A DNA stretch of 42,069 nucleotides from assembly GCA_001970855.1 (NCBI GenBank), contig LSSN01005164.1, positions 1-42,069 of the forward strand, in the 5' to 3' direction. The notes under the pieces are model-generated. The model was not told where the DNA came from and did no database searches. It saw only the letters and a program-made list of their open reading frames with translations. Positions 11,434 to 25,900 of the stretch are shown here, piece after piece (position 1 is the stretch's first letter; the number at the start of each line of letters is the position of its first letter). The position numbers were made by a program, and so were the translations under genes. The DNA is from Smittium culicis (lineage: Eukaryota > Kickxellomycota > Harpellomycetes > Harpellales > Legeriomycetaceae).

Positions 11434-14399
11434 TTAAATAAAAAATTACCTTAAACGAAGGTTTTCAATTCATTTTCATTTTATAAGCCTACTTTATCTA
11501 GCTTTTTTTTCAAAAGATATCTATTAATCAATTAATAAAAGTACCTATTAAAACCTATAAACTACAAATCCAATAAAAATGCGACAAGATAAACTACACC
11601 TCTAAGAACAGAAATTTACCTAGCGCTGAGATCGCTGCTGTGAGAAATGGGTTATACCTTAAAATAAATATTTATACTTTTGAATTTGATAAATTTATGA
11701 TATCTCGTATATGTTATCGTTTTTATTCAAAGTATAAATAAATATGATAATCTAACTATCTAAAAATATTAACCAGAAATAATTATAAGAGATTTAGATA
11801 GTAATTTAAAAAATCACAACACCTACTATTATACATAACATTTAAAAAATTAAATCAGAACAGTAATATTTACATTTTTATTAAAATAAAAGCATTTTTG
11901 AGATCAACTATATATATTTTTAAAAAAATTAAAAATAGTCTACAGAAATAAATCAAAAAATCAGAAAATAAAAATAAAAATAAACTTTTACATAAAAACT
12001 TGTTGAAAAAAAAATCGCGGTTAGAAAATGCAGTGTTAGTATAGCCAATCGAATTTCTCACGCTTGTACTAGTATTTATGGCATAATATTATCTATTTGA
12101 TCTCACAAAAAAAAATAAAATAATGACTATGTGCCTAGTTTTGTATCATTATTTATTTATTTTGTGTTGTGTAAAATATTTTTTATAATGTTGTACTATA
12201 AATAAATATGTAACAGATTATTTTAATTTAATTATAAGATTATGGTTTTAATTATGAACAAGCTAATAGACCTTATTTTCGGTGATTTTAAAATAAATCA
12301 TTATACCCTATATTCGGGGCCTTTAAATTATATTTTTATTGCTTATTTTAGAAGTACAATAGATTACATAAATAATTAAATAATAGTGAGGATTTGATAA
12401 ATAGATAGTTGTTAGCAATAAAAAAATATTATTCGTAGATAAAAATCTTACCAAAAATTAGCCATTACTACTCTTTAGAGTTATTTATATGATGACGAAT
12501 CCACTAAATTAAGGTCAATAGTGCGAAATATGCATCTATATCAATTATAATACTAAAATTTATAGCAGAATATATCCTGATTTATACTATATAATAAAGT
12601 AATTGCCATAAAATTAAATGAATCGTGGTATAAAAGTAAAGATAGATTTTATATTAGTTATTATATAAATCTTTATGTGGATAAATTTTTGGCGAATATA
12701 AAAAAATAGTAAAAAGAATAGGCAAAAAATGTGGTCCGATCCAAATTTCTAGATTTTGAAATTTCATTTGTTTAAACTAATAAAATAAAGATTAATAAAT
12801 TTAATTATAGTTATAGTGATTTTATGGCATAGCCACGTTTTATCTAGTTAATTTAAAACTAATAGAAACTCCTACCTGAAAAATAAAGCAGTTAATAAGC
12901 TGTAAATATATTATTATTATTAAATTCCTTCTCGGTATATTTTTGTTAGATTTTATCTTACTCGTTTGGATATATTGTAAAAAATAAATAAAAACAGTGT
13001 GAGTTTTGAATCAAATAAGAAATATGTATGGAAATACGAGGTAATAAATTTGGATTTTTTATAAACTAGGGTAAAAATTAACTCGAAAACAAAAAAATTT
13101 TTAATCACTTTAGACTGTTTTTTTATTAGTATAATGATATTCATTGTTCAAATAATGCTACCATTATCTTTTAGAAAAAAAATCCCCTTAATTTATTTTA
13201 TGATATCGTACATTACTATAAATCAATTTTAAATTTGGAAACTGATTTTAAATTACCAGAAAATTATGAAAATTTTAGCATACTATTTTTTTTATTTGTA
13301 AATTGTAATAATATCTTAGTTACGTTTTTTTAATTGCGATTTTTTTTTGTAGTATTTCTATTATAAAAAATAATAGAAGCAGAGGATGCTCTTTAAAATA
13401 TTTTTAATGTAAAAAATTATAGATTAAATTTTAATAATAATTGCGGAATACAGAATATAATAATAACAGCATTATATATTATTGATAAAGTATCATAATA
13501 TTTGCGTTGACGAGAGTACATATAGATATTTTTTAATTACACAATTGTTTGATTCATTATTTATCAATGCCGATTAACTAAAAAAATCAGAATGATTGAT
13601 TCGGCAGCTGAAAATTTTTAAATATATTTTTCATTAAATTATCAGCATACCAAAAATATAGATGGTTTAGACTAATAATACATGATTTAAATAGTTAAAT
13701 ATAATCAGTAATAAATTAATATTTACAAAATCTAATATATAAAAGCATTGATTATCTTAAATCGATTCGAAAAAAATAGAAAGTAATTAGTTTTGGAAAT
13801 TAAATTTTATGATAATAGTTTAGGTATAGTAAAAAAAATTTAGGTATGATCAAAATAAATTCAGATGGCAATGATTTTTAACATAATTAATATTCTATTA
13901 AAATCGACGTTATTATACTGAAATTTAGATTTAGCCAAAAAAAAAAAACTGCATCATGAAAAAATTATATTTAGATATAAATAATTTACTACAAACACAC
14001 CTATAATTATATTATTAGAATTAGCTAAATGTAAGTAAAGGTAATTTAATATGATTAGTTGAGGTAATTGAGAGAGTACTTACAATTTTCAGATACTTTT
14101 AAAGCGACAAAATTCACATTAGAAAAAAAATGAAAAGATTTTCAGTAGTATATTCCATTGATTTCTCGCTTAAATAAATTTAATCTATTATTAATTATTA
14201 GTCACCCTTTTTTATAAATAGTGTACACTAAACTATACTATTTAACCTACAAGAGATATTACACACAAAAATATTTATAATTTTGTTTATTATTAATGTG
14301 ATTTCCTTTATGAAAATAATTTTTATCAAATTGAATTAAAAGAGATTATAATTCAAATATACTTGCTTTAACCTGTGATAAATTATTTAAGATTCAACT

Positions 14400-17300
14400 G
14401 AGCCCATATAGCGAATGTTGGTTTATATTAAACAATAAGATAGGTTATATAAACTTAATCCAAATTTAAAATTGACTAAGTCAAGCGATTCCAATAATTT
14501 CTTACAATTTGATACTAGGTATCAAATATTGATTAGTTTGATCAAAATGTGTGTCAAAATTTTTTATTAAAAATACCATAAATTTTGCGGCCAGCCTAGC
14601 TCCAATATATCTACTCTTAGATATGGGTGTGCCAAAGTCGCAAATTACCAGGTTATGTATCGATCTTAGTTGAATGTGTATTTTTTTAACTAATAAAAAC
14701 TTTGATATGTCGTTGAAAAAAAGTAATGGTATGTTTAAACACATTTTTCATTGTTTTTATGTCGTGTGAGGAAAGAATTAGAGCCTCTTTTTCCCTTGAT
14801 TATTGTGTAAACTAATACTGGATAAAATATTTTTTCTTTGTATGCGGTAGTTAGGAAAGGAATTTCAATCTTTAGACCGGATATTAATTGATTTATATAT
14901 ATAAACTAAATTTAACACATCTTGAACTATTTTAATGCGCCTATCAAATATTCGATATATGTCTCTGGATTTAAAAAAATGTAAGACTAGAAAGAAATTT
15001 GCATTTGAAGTTAGATTTTTATCAGCAAAGTTAGTCGTAGAACATCATTCATTTAATACATCACAAAATTTCCGAAATATAAATCCCGGTCCAAAAAATT
15101 ACTATATTGATCAGCGATCCAACTTTTTTGCGAATTCAGAAAGCTTTGGATAAACTGATAGATCTTCAGGATTTTGATCTAATTAAATATACGCGGATTT
15201 TTTGAGATTATTTGAGCTTTATTTTAACTTTTTTACGGTGTAAATATACATCAGATAGTTTATAATATGCGAATATTAAATTGAAAAATCAATCTAATTT
15301 GATATTTTCCGATCTAAAAAGCGACTTTGGATAAAAATCTATCTTAAACGACGTCTGATTCATCGTAATTTGATAATAATCCAATCAAAGAAGTCAGCAC
15401 TGAGGCCTTGGTGTTTGAGGAAATGTAGATAATATTTTAAGCTTCCAAATCCCGATTCTTATTTGAATATAACGGAAAAATTAAGCTTTTTATATCGCAA
15501 GTGATTGTATTTGCTTTCAGGATTTTTGACTGTCGGCTGAAATGAACATTAGATCTGGAATAAATGATTTATTTTTCAAAATTTGTGACATTAATTTTAT
15601 TTTAGCTTATTTGTCCAAAATTTCTCGATATTATGTGTTATCAGTCTCTATTAAGGGCACAGGTAGGTGTTTAAAAGCCCTGAGTATTTGAAGGCAAGAT
15701 AATTATGTCCAAATTATTTCTTTCAAGGAATCAGCTGGAATGTTGTACCTAATTATTGTTCTTATCGAAGTCAAATAGATTCTCACCTTGTGGGCTATTA
15801 TACAAGTTCAGAGTATCGAATGAATCATTTGAAAGAGGTAATTCGGTCTGAGCAGTCACATTAATCGATTTTTTTGCAGGATTTAAGATAGATGGAGCAT
15901 AATTTACCTTTAGGCGAGTATATTTATTTAAGAATTCAAATTAAATCTACCTTAAGTTTTGAGAAACTCTGGGTAGCTCGTATTAATTAATTTCTCGTGT
16001 ATGCTAGTTTTATTTTTTTTTTTGTGCTTGTAGAGTATAAAAAATCCGATATTTCAATCACGCTCCTGATTTTTTGAGCGGAAAGTAAAATAAAAAATTC
16101 TTCGAAGTTGATTTAAATCATTTCCTATGAACTTGAAAATTATATTGAGTAAGTAATGACACTTAAACGTCGTTTAATGATTCCTCCCATGTAACTAGTT
16201 TTTTTCACATGAATTTCATCTGTAACTTTGTTCAGTTAAGTTTTAATTAGTATTTTTACTATTAAAGTTATTCAATATTTGTATTTGTCCGGTTTTTTAT
16301 TTTTATTGTTTTAGTGTTAGCTATATTTGGTTAGAGTGGGTTTTTTCTTCAAATTTTATTCTCCTCAGTTAGTAAAAAAGAGGAAAAGATATACTTATAA
16401 TTCTTATATAAAAAGTGCCGGTTTAAAAATACTAAAATAAAGAGCGTATTAATAAATCTCGCTAATAAAATGCTAAATTGTAATCTTCTAGAATAATAAT
16501 GATGGAAATAACGATAATAATATAATTTTATTAGTAATAATACGGTAAGTAAATAAGACAAGCACTTGGGTTACTATTAGGTATTCATTAAATACACATC
16601 TGTTCCGCTTTTTAACAGGTTTCCTCTGTGAAATAAACCCTCACCTCTTTGAATTATGGTTGGATTGTTTTTAAAACTCCATCCCTGCAGTATCCGACAA
16701 GAATGATGGCCCGTTTCAAAACTTCTGTTGAGTCCTTGATAAATTTTTTTCTACATTTCCAGAAAAGTTAGATCATAATCCATTTATATAACATCAAAAT
16801 CGAAAATCTTCATTTTTTGAGCTCCAAAATACTGAGGAGCATCAGAGAACCGAAAATAGAAGAGTTGAAATCAGCTGGGCTTTACCAAAAAATCTCACTA
16901 GACATCCAAATTTCTTCTGTATAGCAAGCACTAGTTTTATATTCTTAAATCAAAGATCTCGTATCTTGTTCGATGGAAACTTGATATAATTTTCGCTGTT
17001 TTTGATCACTTTTACCAGATTTGTGATATTCTGGGATTTGAATGGGTATTTAAAGTAGTATATCTTGAGTATAAGCTCCCAGGATTTCGAGTATATATTG
17101 CGTGCGATGATATAAAACGCCTTTTTAGAATATTCTAAAACCAGAAGCAGTCAATATATGCAGAGATCTGTATATATTGAAATCTGGAATACCGAAGTAT
17201 TAATTAGAGAATTTTTGAGAAAATCAACGGTCTCTGTAATAGTCCGAAATGTAGGACCATGAACTGAAAAAATTGGATGTTACAGAGAAAGCGGATATAA

Positions 17301-18880
17301 TTTCGCTGTGACTCTATATCAGGACATCATTGAATGCATTCTGTCAAGATTTGATTGGATTAATTTTAGTTGATTCGCTAATCTAATTTATCCAATCATT
17401 TTAGTTTATTTAATAGTATAAAAGACTTAGAGATTCATTTTTCGAATTTAACATATTCTGAAGGTCAATTTACTCCGTATATCTCTTACGCTAGAACATA
17501 CGTAGATGAATGGTAGGCTCTTCTTTTTTTAGTTCTAATATTCCATGTTAATATTGAGATTACGGGATATAAGACCATTATGAGCAACCTAGCCTTCTTT
17601 GAGATTGCGAGAAATTACCTTGAAGTGCTTGGTTTCATCGATAAAATATAAAATATAGATGGCTTTGATTTCAAGGAAAAAATTTCTTCTTTCAGAAATT
17701 TTCTCGTATTCTGGATCAAATTATTCTTGTACCGATGTGGGTGGGATTTCAACGGAAACGCTCAGTATTCGAGGTTTTCTCCTGCTGAAATTCGAACTTA
17801 TACCGAATTTACATATCAGAATATATATTTTTCGCACCCGAGTGTGTGAATTCTTGAAGGCGATTCTAATTCCATTTTCAACTATAATACGAATACAAAG
17901 CTGCTTTTCAGCCTTAAATTTGTCTATTTGAACATATAAAGAATTTCAAAAACTAGAAAAATTTTCTAGAATACTAATGAGACCGTTTTTCGTAGCCTCG
18001 AAGTCGTCCGCGAAAATTGAGTTGCTGTTATAGGTCTTATCACTTGTAGTGATTTCTTTAGATATTGCAGATTTTTTTCTCTGCACCGCAACAGTTTTTA
18101 TGTTGTTTTAATAATATTTTGATCGAGTTCTATGGAGATTTCAAAAGAATTGGAAAACTTAAAGTTTCTCTTCCGGATTCTTGGATATGATAGCTTCCAA
18201 TTTCTATTAATATATCAAAGGCTTGGATTCTTACTATAAATTGAGTTAGATTTCGAGATAGATACAGTTATTTTTTTTGATAATATGTTCTGAAATTAGT
18301 TAAATTAATAGTTAATTATGCAAAAAACCCTCGAATTATACTTGAAAAAATCATTTCGGGGTCTTATGTAGTACCAATTGTGGAATTTTTATGAATTATA
18401 GAATGTAAGTATTAATATATTGGCTCGATCGTTTAGGAAAATTCTGTATGAATTCTGTATTGATATTTGTCTTCTTTCTACACAGCGACCGATGCTATAT
18501 CGATTAAATTCGGTGGGTTGAAGTTTATTGAGCTAGCCCTCGGGAAATAATGTATCGTTATTTTATGTTATTCTGACAATAGTAAACGAGTGAAGTATTA
18601 TTCAATAGTATGAAGCGTTGAAATAAGCTTAGAATAATTTAACGGTTCAGAAATTGGATTTACTTTCGATAAGAATCAATCTTATGGCTCTTTATCAAGG
18701 TTATTATCTCGTAAAAGTTTCTGGGACATTTTTGTAAATTTTTTGAGTTGGTCCTATATTTTAGGATTCTGGATTAGCGTTTTCTCCGTTATTTTAGTTG
18801 AAAGTATACTTTTATTTATAAATTTTTTTATAATAATATAACTCAATATCTTTATTCTGCTAGAGTGCCTTTTAAAAAAA
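14400..18880. mobile_element. Decayed element candidate: block of higher G+C without intact genes
   Basis: By eye, many lines here have 33-40% G+C, against about 13-25% on either side, with sharp transitions near 14.4 and 18.88 kb. Homopolymer runs are rarer. No frame exceeds ~90 codons, but several frames show long runs of non-AT-biased residues broken by single stops, as expected of an inactivated coding element. Around 16.84-17.34 kb, plus-strand segments such as EELKSAGLYQ and NFAVTLYQDIIECIL are faintly reminiscent of LTR-retrotransposon reverse transcriptase (the elLekGiI and NAPATFQ regions), but the spacing is off and this may be chance. No terminal repeats were recognised. The identity of the element is not established. 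Confidence 0.4.
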
Positions 18881-19208
18881 AGATGATGAGATTAGCACAA
18901 TATTTACAATTCATTATATATATTTTTATTAGTACTTTTTATTTACTTATTTTTATCTTTTTTTAATTTAATTTTATCTATATTTATTAATATGATAACG
19001 CTTAATATAGAACCTATTTGAATAATGGTTTAGAGATAATTCTATTTTTTCTTTTATTATTCTATTTCAAAAGAAAAAATTTGAAGATAAAGATAATATC
19101 ACTAAAAAGAACTCTAAAAATAAAAAAAAGTTTTAATTCACGCAAATTTTTATAAAAATGAGATAAAGGCCGTAGCTCATGAATATCTCTACAAAAAATT
19201 TATTTTAA

Positions 19209-19301
19209 CCCTCCAAGTCCTAAATTTTTCAAGTTTCAAATGTATACTTTATGAATTTGAATTATAAAATGCATATTTAATGTAACCCAGGACTTGGAGG
19301 G
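19209..19301. mobile_element. 93-bp TTAA element with perfect 13-bp terminal inverted repeats
   Basis: TTAA (19205-19208) then CCCTCCAAGTCCT at the left is mirrored by AGGACTTGGAGGG then TTAA (19302-19305) at the right, with no mismatch in 17 bp including the target site. The 67-bp interior is AT-rich and non-coding. The CCC...GGG ends and TTAA duplication match the piggyBac-type signature, but beyond the shared CCCT start the arms differ from the 189-bp family. This is a separate, apparently young family. Confidence 0.8.
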
Positions 19302-21988
19302 TTAAAGAAAATTATTTTTATTTTTTAGTTATTTATATTTATCAAATAGTATAAATTATTCTAATTTTAAAGCTCGGATTATAATACTATAAATGATTTT
19401 AAATATTGATACTAATAAAAAAATTCAAGTATACTGATTTAAATACTCTTTTACTCTCTTTTCAATAGCTCAAATCTTAAAAAGTTTTGAAATTATTAAT
19501 AAAAACTCTTAATTTAAAATATAGTTAGAGATATTTTATAATTACACATCATAATTTTTAAAAAAAAAAAACATTTTATATAAAATTGTAATTTTAAATT
19601 TATCAATAGCCATTTTTATAATTCATTTTTGAATTCTAGTAAAAATAAAAATCTAATAAATAATACTTTATATCAATATAATTTACTATTCTAAAAACGA
19701 GAATATTAGTTTTTCTCATAAAAGTTTTAGCATATATGATTTTTTATGCTATAATAAGGATATGTTAATAGATTTTATTGGGGGTAGTACACTAAATGTG
19801 TATTTATACACCATCGTATTTTAAAAAATGCACTATTATTATAAGACCAATATAGTCATTAATGAGAATTAGCAATTATTATACTGTATAAAGTCTCATT
19901 AATTAGAGCCAATCTGCAAAGATTTATACAGTTCTAAATATTACAAGGTTTAAAATGTTCCATAAATCAGATTTTGTACAAACTAATAATTTATACTATA
20001 TTAATTTTCTGTTATTTAATTAAAATGGCGATTATAGATAATATTACTCGTCCTAATTTTTATGATTTATATTAGGTATTTTTAGTGGTATTTTTTTTTG
20101 CGGAAAAATTTTCTATTGTTTTCATTAGCTTTTCTTCACAAAACAATGTGCTAAATATTTAAAAAAAAAGAAAATTTATCAAATCAATAGATTTTAAAAT
20201 TTAATATTGGCCCATGAAATATTTTTAGATAATATTAGTATTTATCAATAAATAAAAATTTATAAAAATATTTTTAATCGTAACGTCATTTACTATTTAT
20301 TTCGGCTTAATAAAGAATACTGGTTTAAGAAAAAAAAAACATATTATTGAATAAACCATGTTATATTTTCTTCGCATAAATCAAGTGTCTATCGTAGATG
20401 TAGGTAACTCGATTTATTTATCTTATATTAGTAGAATTAAGTCACTAATTCATATTCACAAGTATAATTATATTAATAAAACCTTATTTTACAAGTGATT
20501 TCGAGCCTAGATTACAATAAAATATAAAATATATGTTTTTAAAATGGAATAAATTAGTGTCTAATTTTTTACCAAGTTGTCCAGTTTACTAAAAATAATA
20601 TATGTGGTCGGATGATCTTTCTATTTCGTAGATTTCATCTCATTCTGTAGTTACGCAGTCTTTAACCTATAAAATTACCTTTTTCAGTTTATATAATAGT
20701 ATTTTCTACGAAATCCTAACCGTGTGTAACCAGTTATGTTTACAAAATAGGGTAGATACATTTTCCAAAATTTTATAAATTTTTTACAGATATACGACTC
20801 TATAATATATAAAATATGATCCTGTAAATTGGATATTTAAAATTAAGGATATTAAAGCTATTAATAGCATGAAGTAATTACAACTTAGCTTGTATTCATA
20901 GCTTTTAACACTTTTTTTAATATTATTAGTCTGTTGGATATCTAAACACTTAATTTTTTAGCAATTATAAAGAACTAATTATTTAGCTACTAGTAAAATA
21001 CAGCTAAATCACTCAGGTGTATGTAAAAAAATTTTTTTTTATGGGTACAATAAAGATAATAAAAATTTTCCATTGAATTTAACTATATAGTAAATAATAG
21101 CAAGGTTAGTTTATATAAAAAAAATTCTAATATCATAATTCATATAAATTCTTCTACAGATGTACTGATTTGATGCTTGTAGGGAATATGATTAGTCTGC
21201 CAATTGAAGATCTCAAACTTCTGTAATCGATTAAAGCGCGCTTGATTACTAGTTTTACTTCAATAAAATTGCAAAGAATTTGCTACTTTTATTTGTATTT
21301 TAAAATTAGAGCTCTTTAAAATGAAATTTAAATATTTAATACATAATTTTTATGCTTAGATCCCAAGTATACAAATTTAAAAATTAGTTTAAAGAAGTTA
21401 GCTAAGCTTGATGATTTTCAAGTCGAAATGATATTTAAAGGTTTAAAGTTAACTAATATAGAAGTAAGAATGCGTGTTTGACGGTGAATTTTTTTAAATA
21501 GATTTTTTTGCCTGCACCTTGAGAATAAATGTAAGGCTGTAATCTTTTTGGGAGTAAAATTATTTCTATTAATACATTATTTACATTGTTTTTTACTTTT
21601 AAGCCTATTAAATTTAATATGTGCTAATAATTATATTTTTTAAAATTTGAGCGTATTTTCTAGTGCCAGTCGAATATTTGTCATTGATTTTTGTGAAATA
21701 GAATAATGTTCTAGTTATTTTTATAATTTGATTTTATTGAACGAGATTTACTAAATTCCAACACTATCTTAAATCGAAGATTATTCCGAGGAGTGAAAAT
21801 TTTCCTAATAAGTTTTCCCTACTTATCAGCTTACATTTATTTTTAGAACCAATAATTATATGGAAGATTCTGAGAGAAGAAAGTACTGTTGCAGCTTAAA
21901 ATTACTGATACGACTATTTATAAATAAAATAACTATCGGCTGAATATGAAAGGCATTTTGATTTTTCTATTTACCTATTTTATTTTAA

Positions 21989-22174
21989 CCCTTTACCGCC
22001 CAACCTTTAAAAAAATCAAATTTATGGTTCGTTTATGGTTTACAATGAAATCTATTATTTGCTGCTTAACTACAGCGTACCAATATTATTTAAAAACTCG
22101 GAATTAAAGTAATTTATTTGAACGCTGTTAACTATATCTAGTGGGCCAAAAATAGTCTACCGTTCCGGAAAGGG
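21989..22174 (-). mobile_element. TTAA-flanked MITE, copy 5 (reverse, 186 bp)
   Basis: TTAA is intact on both sides (21985-21988 and 22175-22178). On the plus strand the copy begins CCCTTTACCGCCCAACC and ends GTTCCGGAAAGGG. The interior shows the family landmarks in reverse order, including ATTTGCTGCTTAACTACAGC and TACCAATATT. Confidence 0.85.
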
Positions 22175-22775
22175 TTAAAAGCATTGTTTGCTAAAAAAAG
22201 ATTCTAGATTTATTTACTGAATAATAATTTAAATATCAAAATTCATACACTGCAACTCTTAATACATGAAAGTACACTCTTCGTAAAGAATCCCTGATAT
22301 TTTATCAAATGGACTAAATAGTTTAGCCAATAATCTACCGAGTCAAAGTTAGCAAATAGATTTCAAAGGAAAAAGAGCTCCTCTCACTCTAAGGGTCTTG
22401 CAAATAACTGTGAATTTTTTATGAGGAGCGGAACTTTTGCTGTTTAATTTTTCCTGCTTGTCATCTGTACTTTATCTTTTAAATCAATTTAGAAGCTATC
22501 ATCAAATGAAGAATCTAATTCATCGAATAGCTTTATCCAATAAAAATAAGGAAATAGAGTTTCTAAGAAAAAAAAGCTACGCTTCTACAAAGAATAGCCC
22601 ATCTATATTATTGTGATTTATATTACACAACCAGTAATCATGCACCGCTTCGAGTAGTAAATCTTTTACTGGTACAAGTACCTAATGATGATTTATAAAT
22701 AATTATTATTGGTTGTTTGTAATTTTCATAAACCCAAATCTATAAAAAGATAATCAAGAAAAAGATTTTAATTAA

Positions 22776-22964
22776 CCCTATCACGAGCGGTAGAGTGGGT
22801 TTGATCTACCATATATAACCAGCAGCATTCAAAAACAATACTTTATTTTCAAGATTCATTAATATATTGGTTAGTTTGAGATTAACAGCGAATAATAAAT
22901 TTACTTATAAGTCATAAGCGAATCAATAAATTCTTTTATTATAAGAGCATTGGACAGGAAAGGG
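22776..22964 (+). mobile_element. MITE, copy 6 (forward, 189 bp)
   Basis: TTAA at 22772-22775 precedes CCCTATCACGAGCGGTAG; the right end is GACAGGAAAGGG followed by CTAA, a one-base change from TTAA. The length is 189 bp. An open frame that starts at a TTG inside its right end (22950-23273) is judged spurious. Confidence 0.8.
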
Positions 22965-25900
22965 CTAAATACTCTAGCGCTATTAACGATATTATTATCA
23001 AATAATTTAATTAACCAAAAGTATGCTAATGATCGATTGTTATCAAATAAATTTAGATGTGCTAGTTCCACACAAATTTACACCCCAACATGGCTAATTA
23101 CCATAGAAGGTAAGGATAAAACGTTTTTGAGAAAAAATAAATTATCTATTTATAGACAAATTATTGGAATACAACAGCATACCTTTTTATTAAAAGCAAA
23201 ACTAGTTTTTAAAAATTTTAACCTTACCAATTATTGCAAGCAATATTCAAAGACTTTTTTTTTTTTATTTTAAAAAAAAAAACAATTCTTGCGCGCATGA
23301 GTTGCTGGTTTTGTAGCCCGCTATTCACAAGTATTTATTCCGTGGAAAAAATGTATGTGTATAAGTTTATACTTCATTAATGTCGTTATTCTGGATACGA
23401 TATACTTTTAATTGGGGATTTATAATGAAATATAAATCTCGCTAATACTTAATTTGAAATATTGTAGTAGCTAATAAGTAAACATTTCTATATTTAAAAA
23501 TGCAGCAAAAAGTTGAATCACAAAAAAAAAGTTTCAATTAGAATTTATAATTTTTAAAAATAAAATATAGAAACCTAAAAATAGATAACTTTATTTGGAA
23601 TAATTCATAAATTTCTCGCTTGAATTCAATAGAAAAAATTTCAAATCCCGAAGCCATTTCGTATTTTTTAATAAGTTTTTGAAAGAAAGGAGAGTTTAAT
23701 TTTCTTTTGTCATTCTTGATTTTTTTGAGGGTTATAAAAATTTTTATTTAGTTTAAATTGCAAATAAAGAAAATCAACATTTATTAATAATAACTTTGGT
23801 TTTATTGTTAGAAGATTTAATAAAATAAAAAAATTGCAAAGAAATAAGTATAACAACAATAAGAATATGCAAATGGTATGGCTCATTTCGTATATTATCA
23901 GATGAAAAAAGAGTGCTAACTCTCAATATAAACATAAATTGAAATTTTAAAATAAAAAAAACATTAGAGTTAAGGTTTATTAACGATTTATAGGGTAATA
24001 TTGCAATAAGAGAGATAATAGTATCAGAATAAAGGCATGTATAAAAAAGATCAGTAAAGAATATTTACATAAAATACAATTAATGGTCTCAGATAGTGTT
24101 AAAGACATTCACACCCTAAAATATTAGGCTATTCTAAGTAATAACGTTTTTTTTTCCACGTGATGATAATATGGGTAAATGCTATTCTTATATTTTCGAA
24201 TAAATATATAAAGACAGTTTTATCAATTAAGTAATATATTATTTAATATTCTAAATTAAAAATATTCATAAATTAATAGACATATAATCATAATCGGATA
24301 TAAATCAAGGAGAGCATAAGTATCTACATTTTGACCATAAAGATGTTTTTTTTTGAGAATATCTATTCCTTGATATCTTTATTATAATTCATTATCATGT
24401 ACTCATGTGGGTGAAAAATACTTTTAATTCACTTAAATCGAGTTTTTTATAAAATTTATATGCCTTGGTATTAAGGAAATTAGAGAGTTAAAATGAAGTT
24501 TTTAAATAGGCGAAATCAAAAAAGGTAAGACCAATTCATCAAACTAAGCCAAAGTGTATATAAATAGTGATAATTATTATATGCTAGTTTAATATATTTT
24601 TTAACGCTGTAAATTTTTGTGATGATGTTATAAGTCTAAGTATAATGTTAAATATATGCGAATCTTAATATACATAATTAGTTCAAACTATTCACATATA
24701 TCTGCTGTAAAATTATATTTATAAAATATAGTATAATATAATATAAAAAAAATAACTAAATTAAGTTACTCAAATTTAACATTTGTTTATTTCATAACCA
24801 AGAATTAGTAATTATATTATTTATAATTTTTTGTATTGAAAAAAGTAATTTTCGTCCTATTCCGCAAAAATTTCTAATATTAGATTTATTTAGAAATAAA
24901 TTCATATAAATGTCATAAGATACAATTCATTTTTATGATATATTTTAGAATTTATTTTGATAGTCACGTGTAGAAATCAGATCAATCTACCCACGTGTAA
25001 AACAATGTTCAATCATTTTTGTATTATAAAAAAGCTAATTTACAAAGGTTGTTTCTTTAAGAGATGGTTTATCCACAAAAAAGCTCTTAAACTATGTGGC
25101 GTATTATCGCATATTTTACACTCTATAAAAGACAATTAGCTAAATAAAAAGAAAGCTAGATAGTTGAATCGAAATTTCTTTTAAGAGTTGTAGCTTTACA
25201 ATTGTAATTTACATTTAAAATAATATGATTATTATCGGCTACTGATCAGGCATTAAAATAATATAGACACTTTCAATTGAATTTAGACATGAAAGAAAAA
25301 ATAGAGAATAAAAAAATAAGTATATAAAAATGTGTCTGGGCATTAAAATAAATGCTCTTTAAATATTAAGAAAATCTTTGTTTAATATAAATCCAAGTAG
25401 TCTGATTTCCTTATAGAAATATTATACTTTTTTATAATGTTTTAATAATTTAGAATAAATTATACGCTAAGCTTTGAATTAACAGGGGAAATAATAAAAA
25501 TTGATTTAATAATGTTGATGAACATGTTAAAGATGTTGTTTATAATGGCTAGTATCACAGATAAGAAAATTGAAATATCTAATAATCAATAGTTGATTCA
25601 AATGACTATTATTATTTAAATTTTTAGAAAACATACATTAATTTTCGAATTAAATAAATTTAAAATAAAAAATCGCCGAAAGTATTTTTTCTCTGATTAA
25701 TATATAAGATGGTAATTGTTTAATATAATTATTGTGAATAGTAGCATTTTATATTTACAAATTCAGATTCGATGAGATATTTAATTACGTAGAAAAATTT
25801 AACCCAGGTATGATAATATTTTAAGTGCATAATTGTTTTAAGTGAACAGTGTGAATTAATTCATTTAACCCATTTTAACTAATTTGATATTTTTTTAAAT

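Noticed and set aside
16840..17340. Firm call of an LTR-retrotransposon reverse transcriptase
   Set aside because: The RT-like words lie in different frames with stops and the wrong spacing, and no YxDD box or LTR was found; kept only as a hint.
14502..17931. Short open frames (14502-14744, 14935-15153, 16349-16561, 17659-17931) as genes
   Set aside because: All are under ~90 codons in a block that looks like decayed coding sequence, with no start or splice support or known domain.
22950..23273. 107-codon open frame
   Set aside because: It starts with TTG inside the right end of a MITE copy, has no ATG start and no known similarity.
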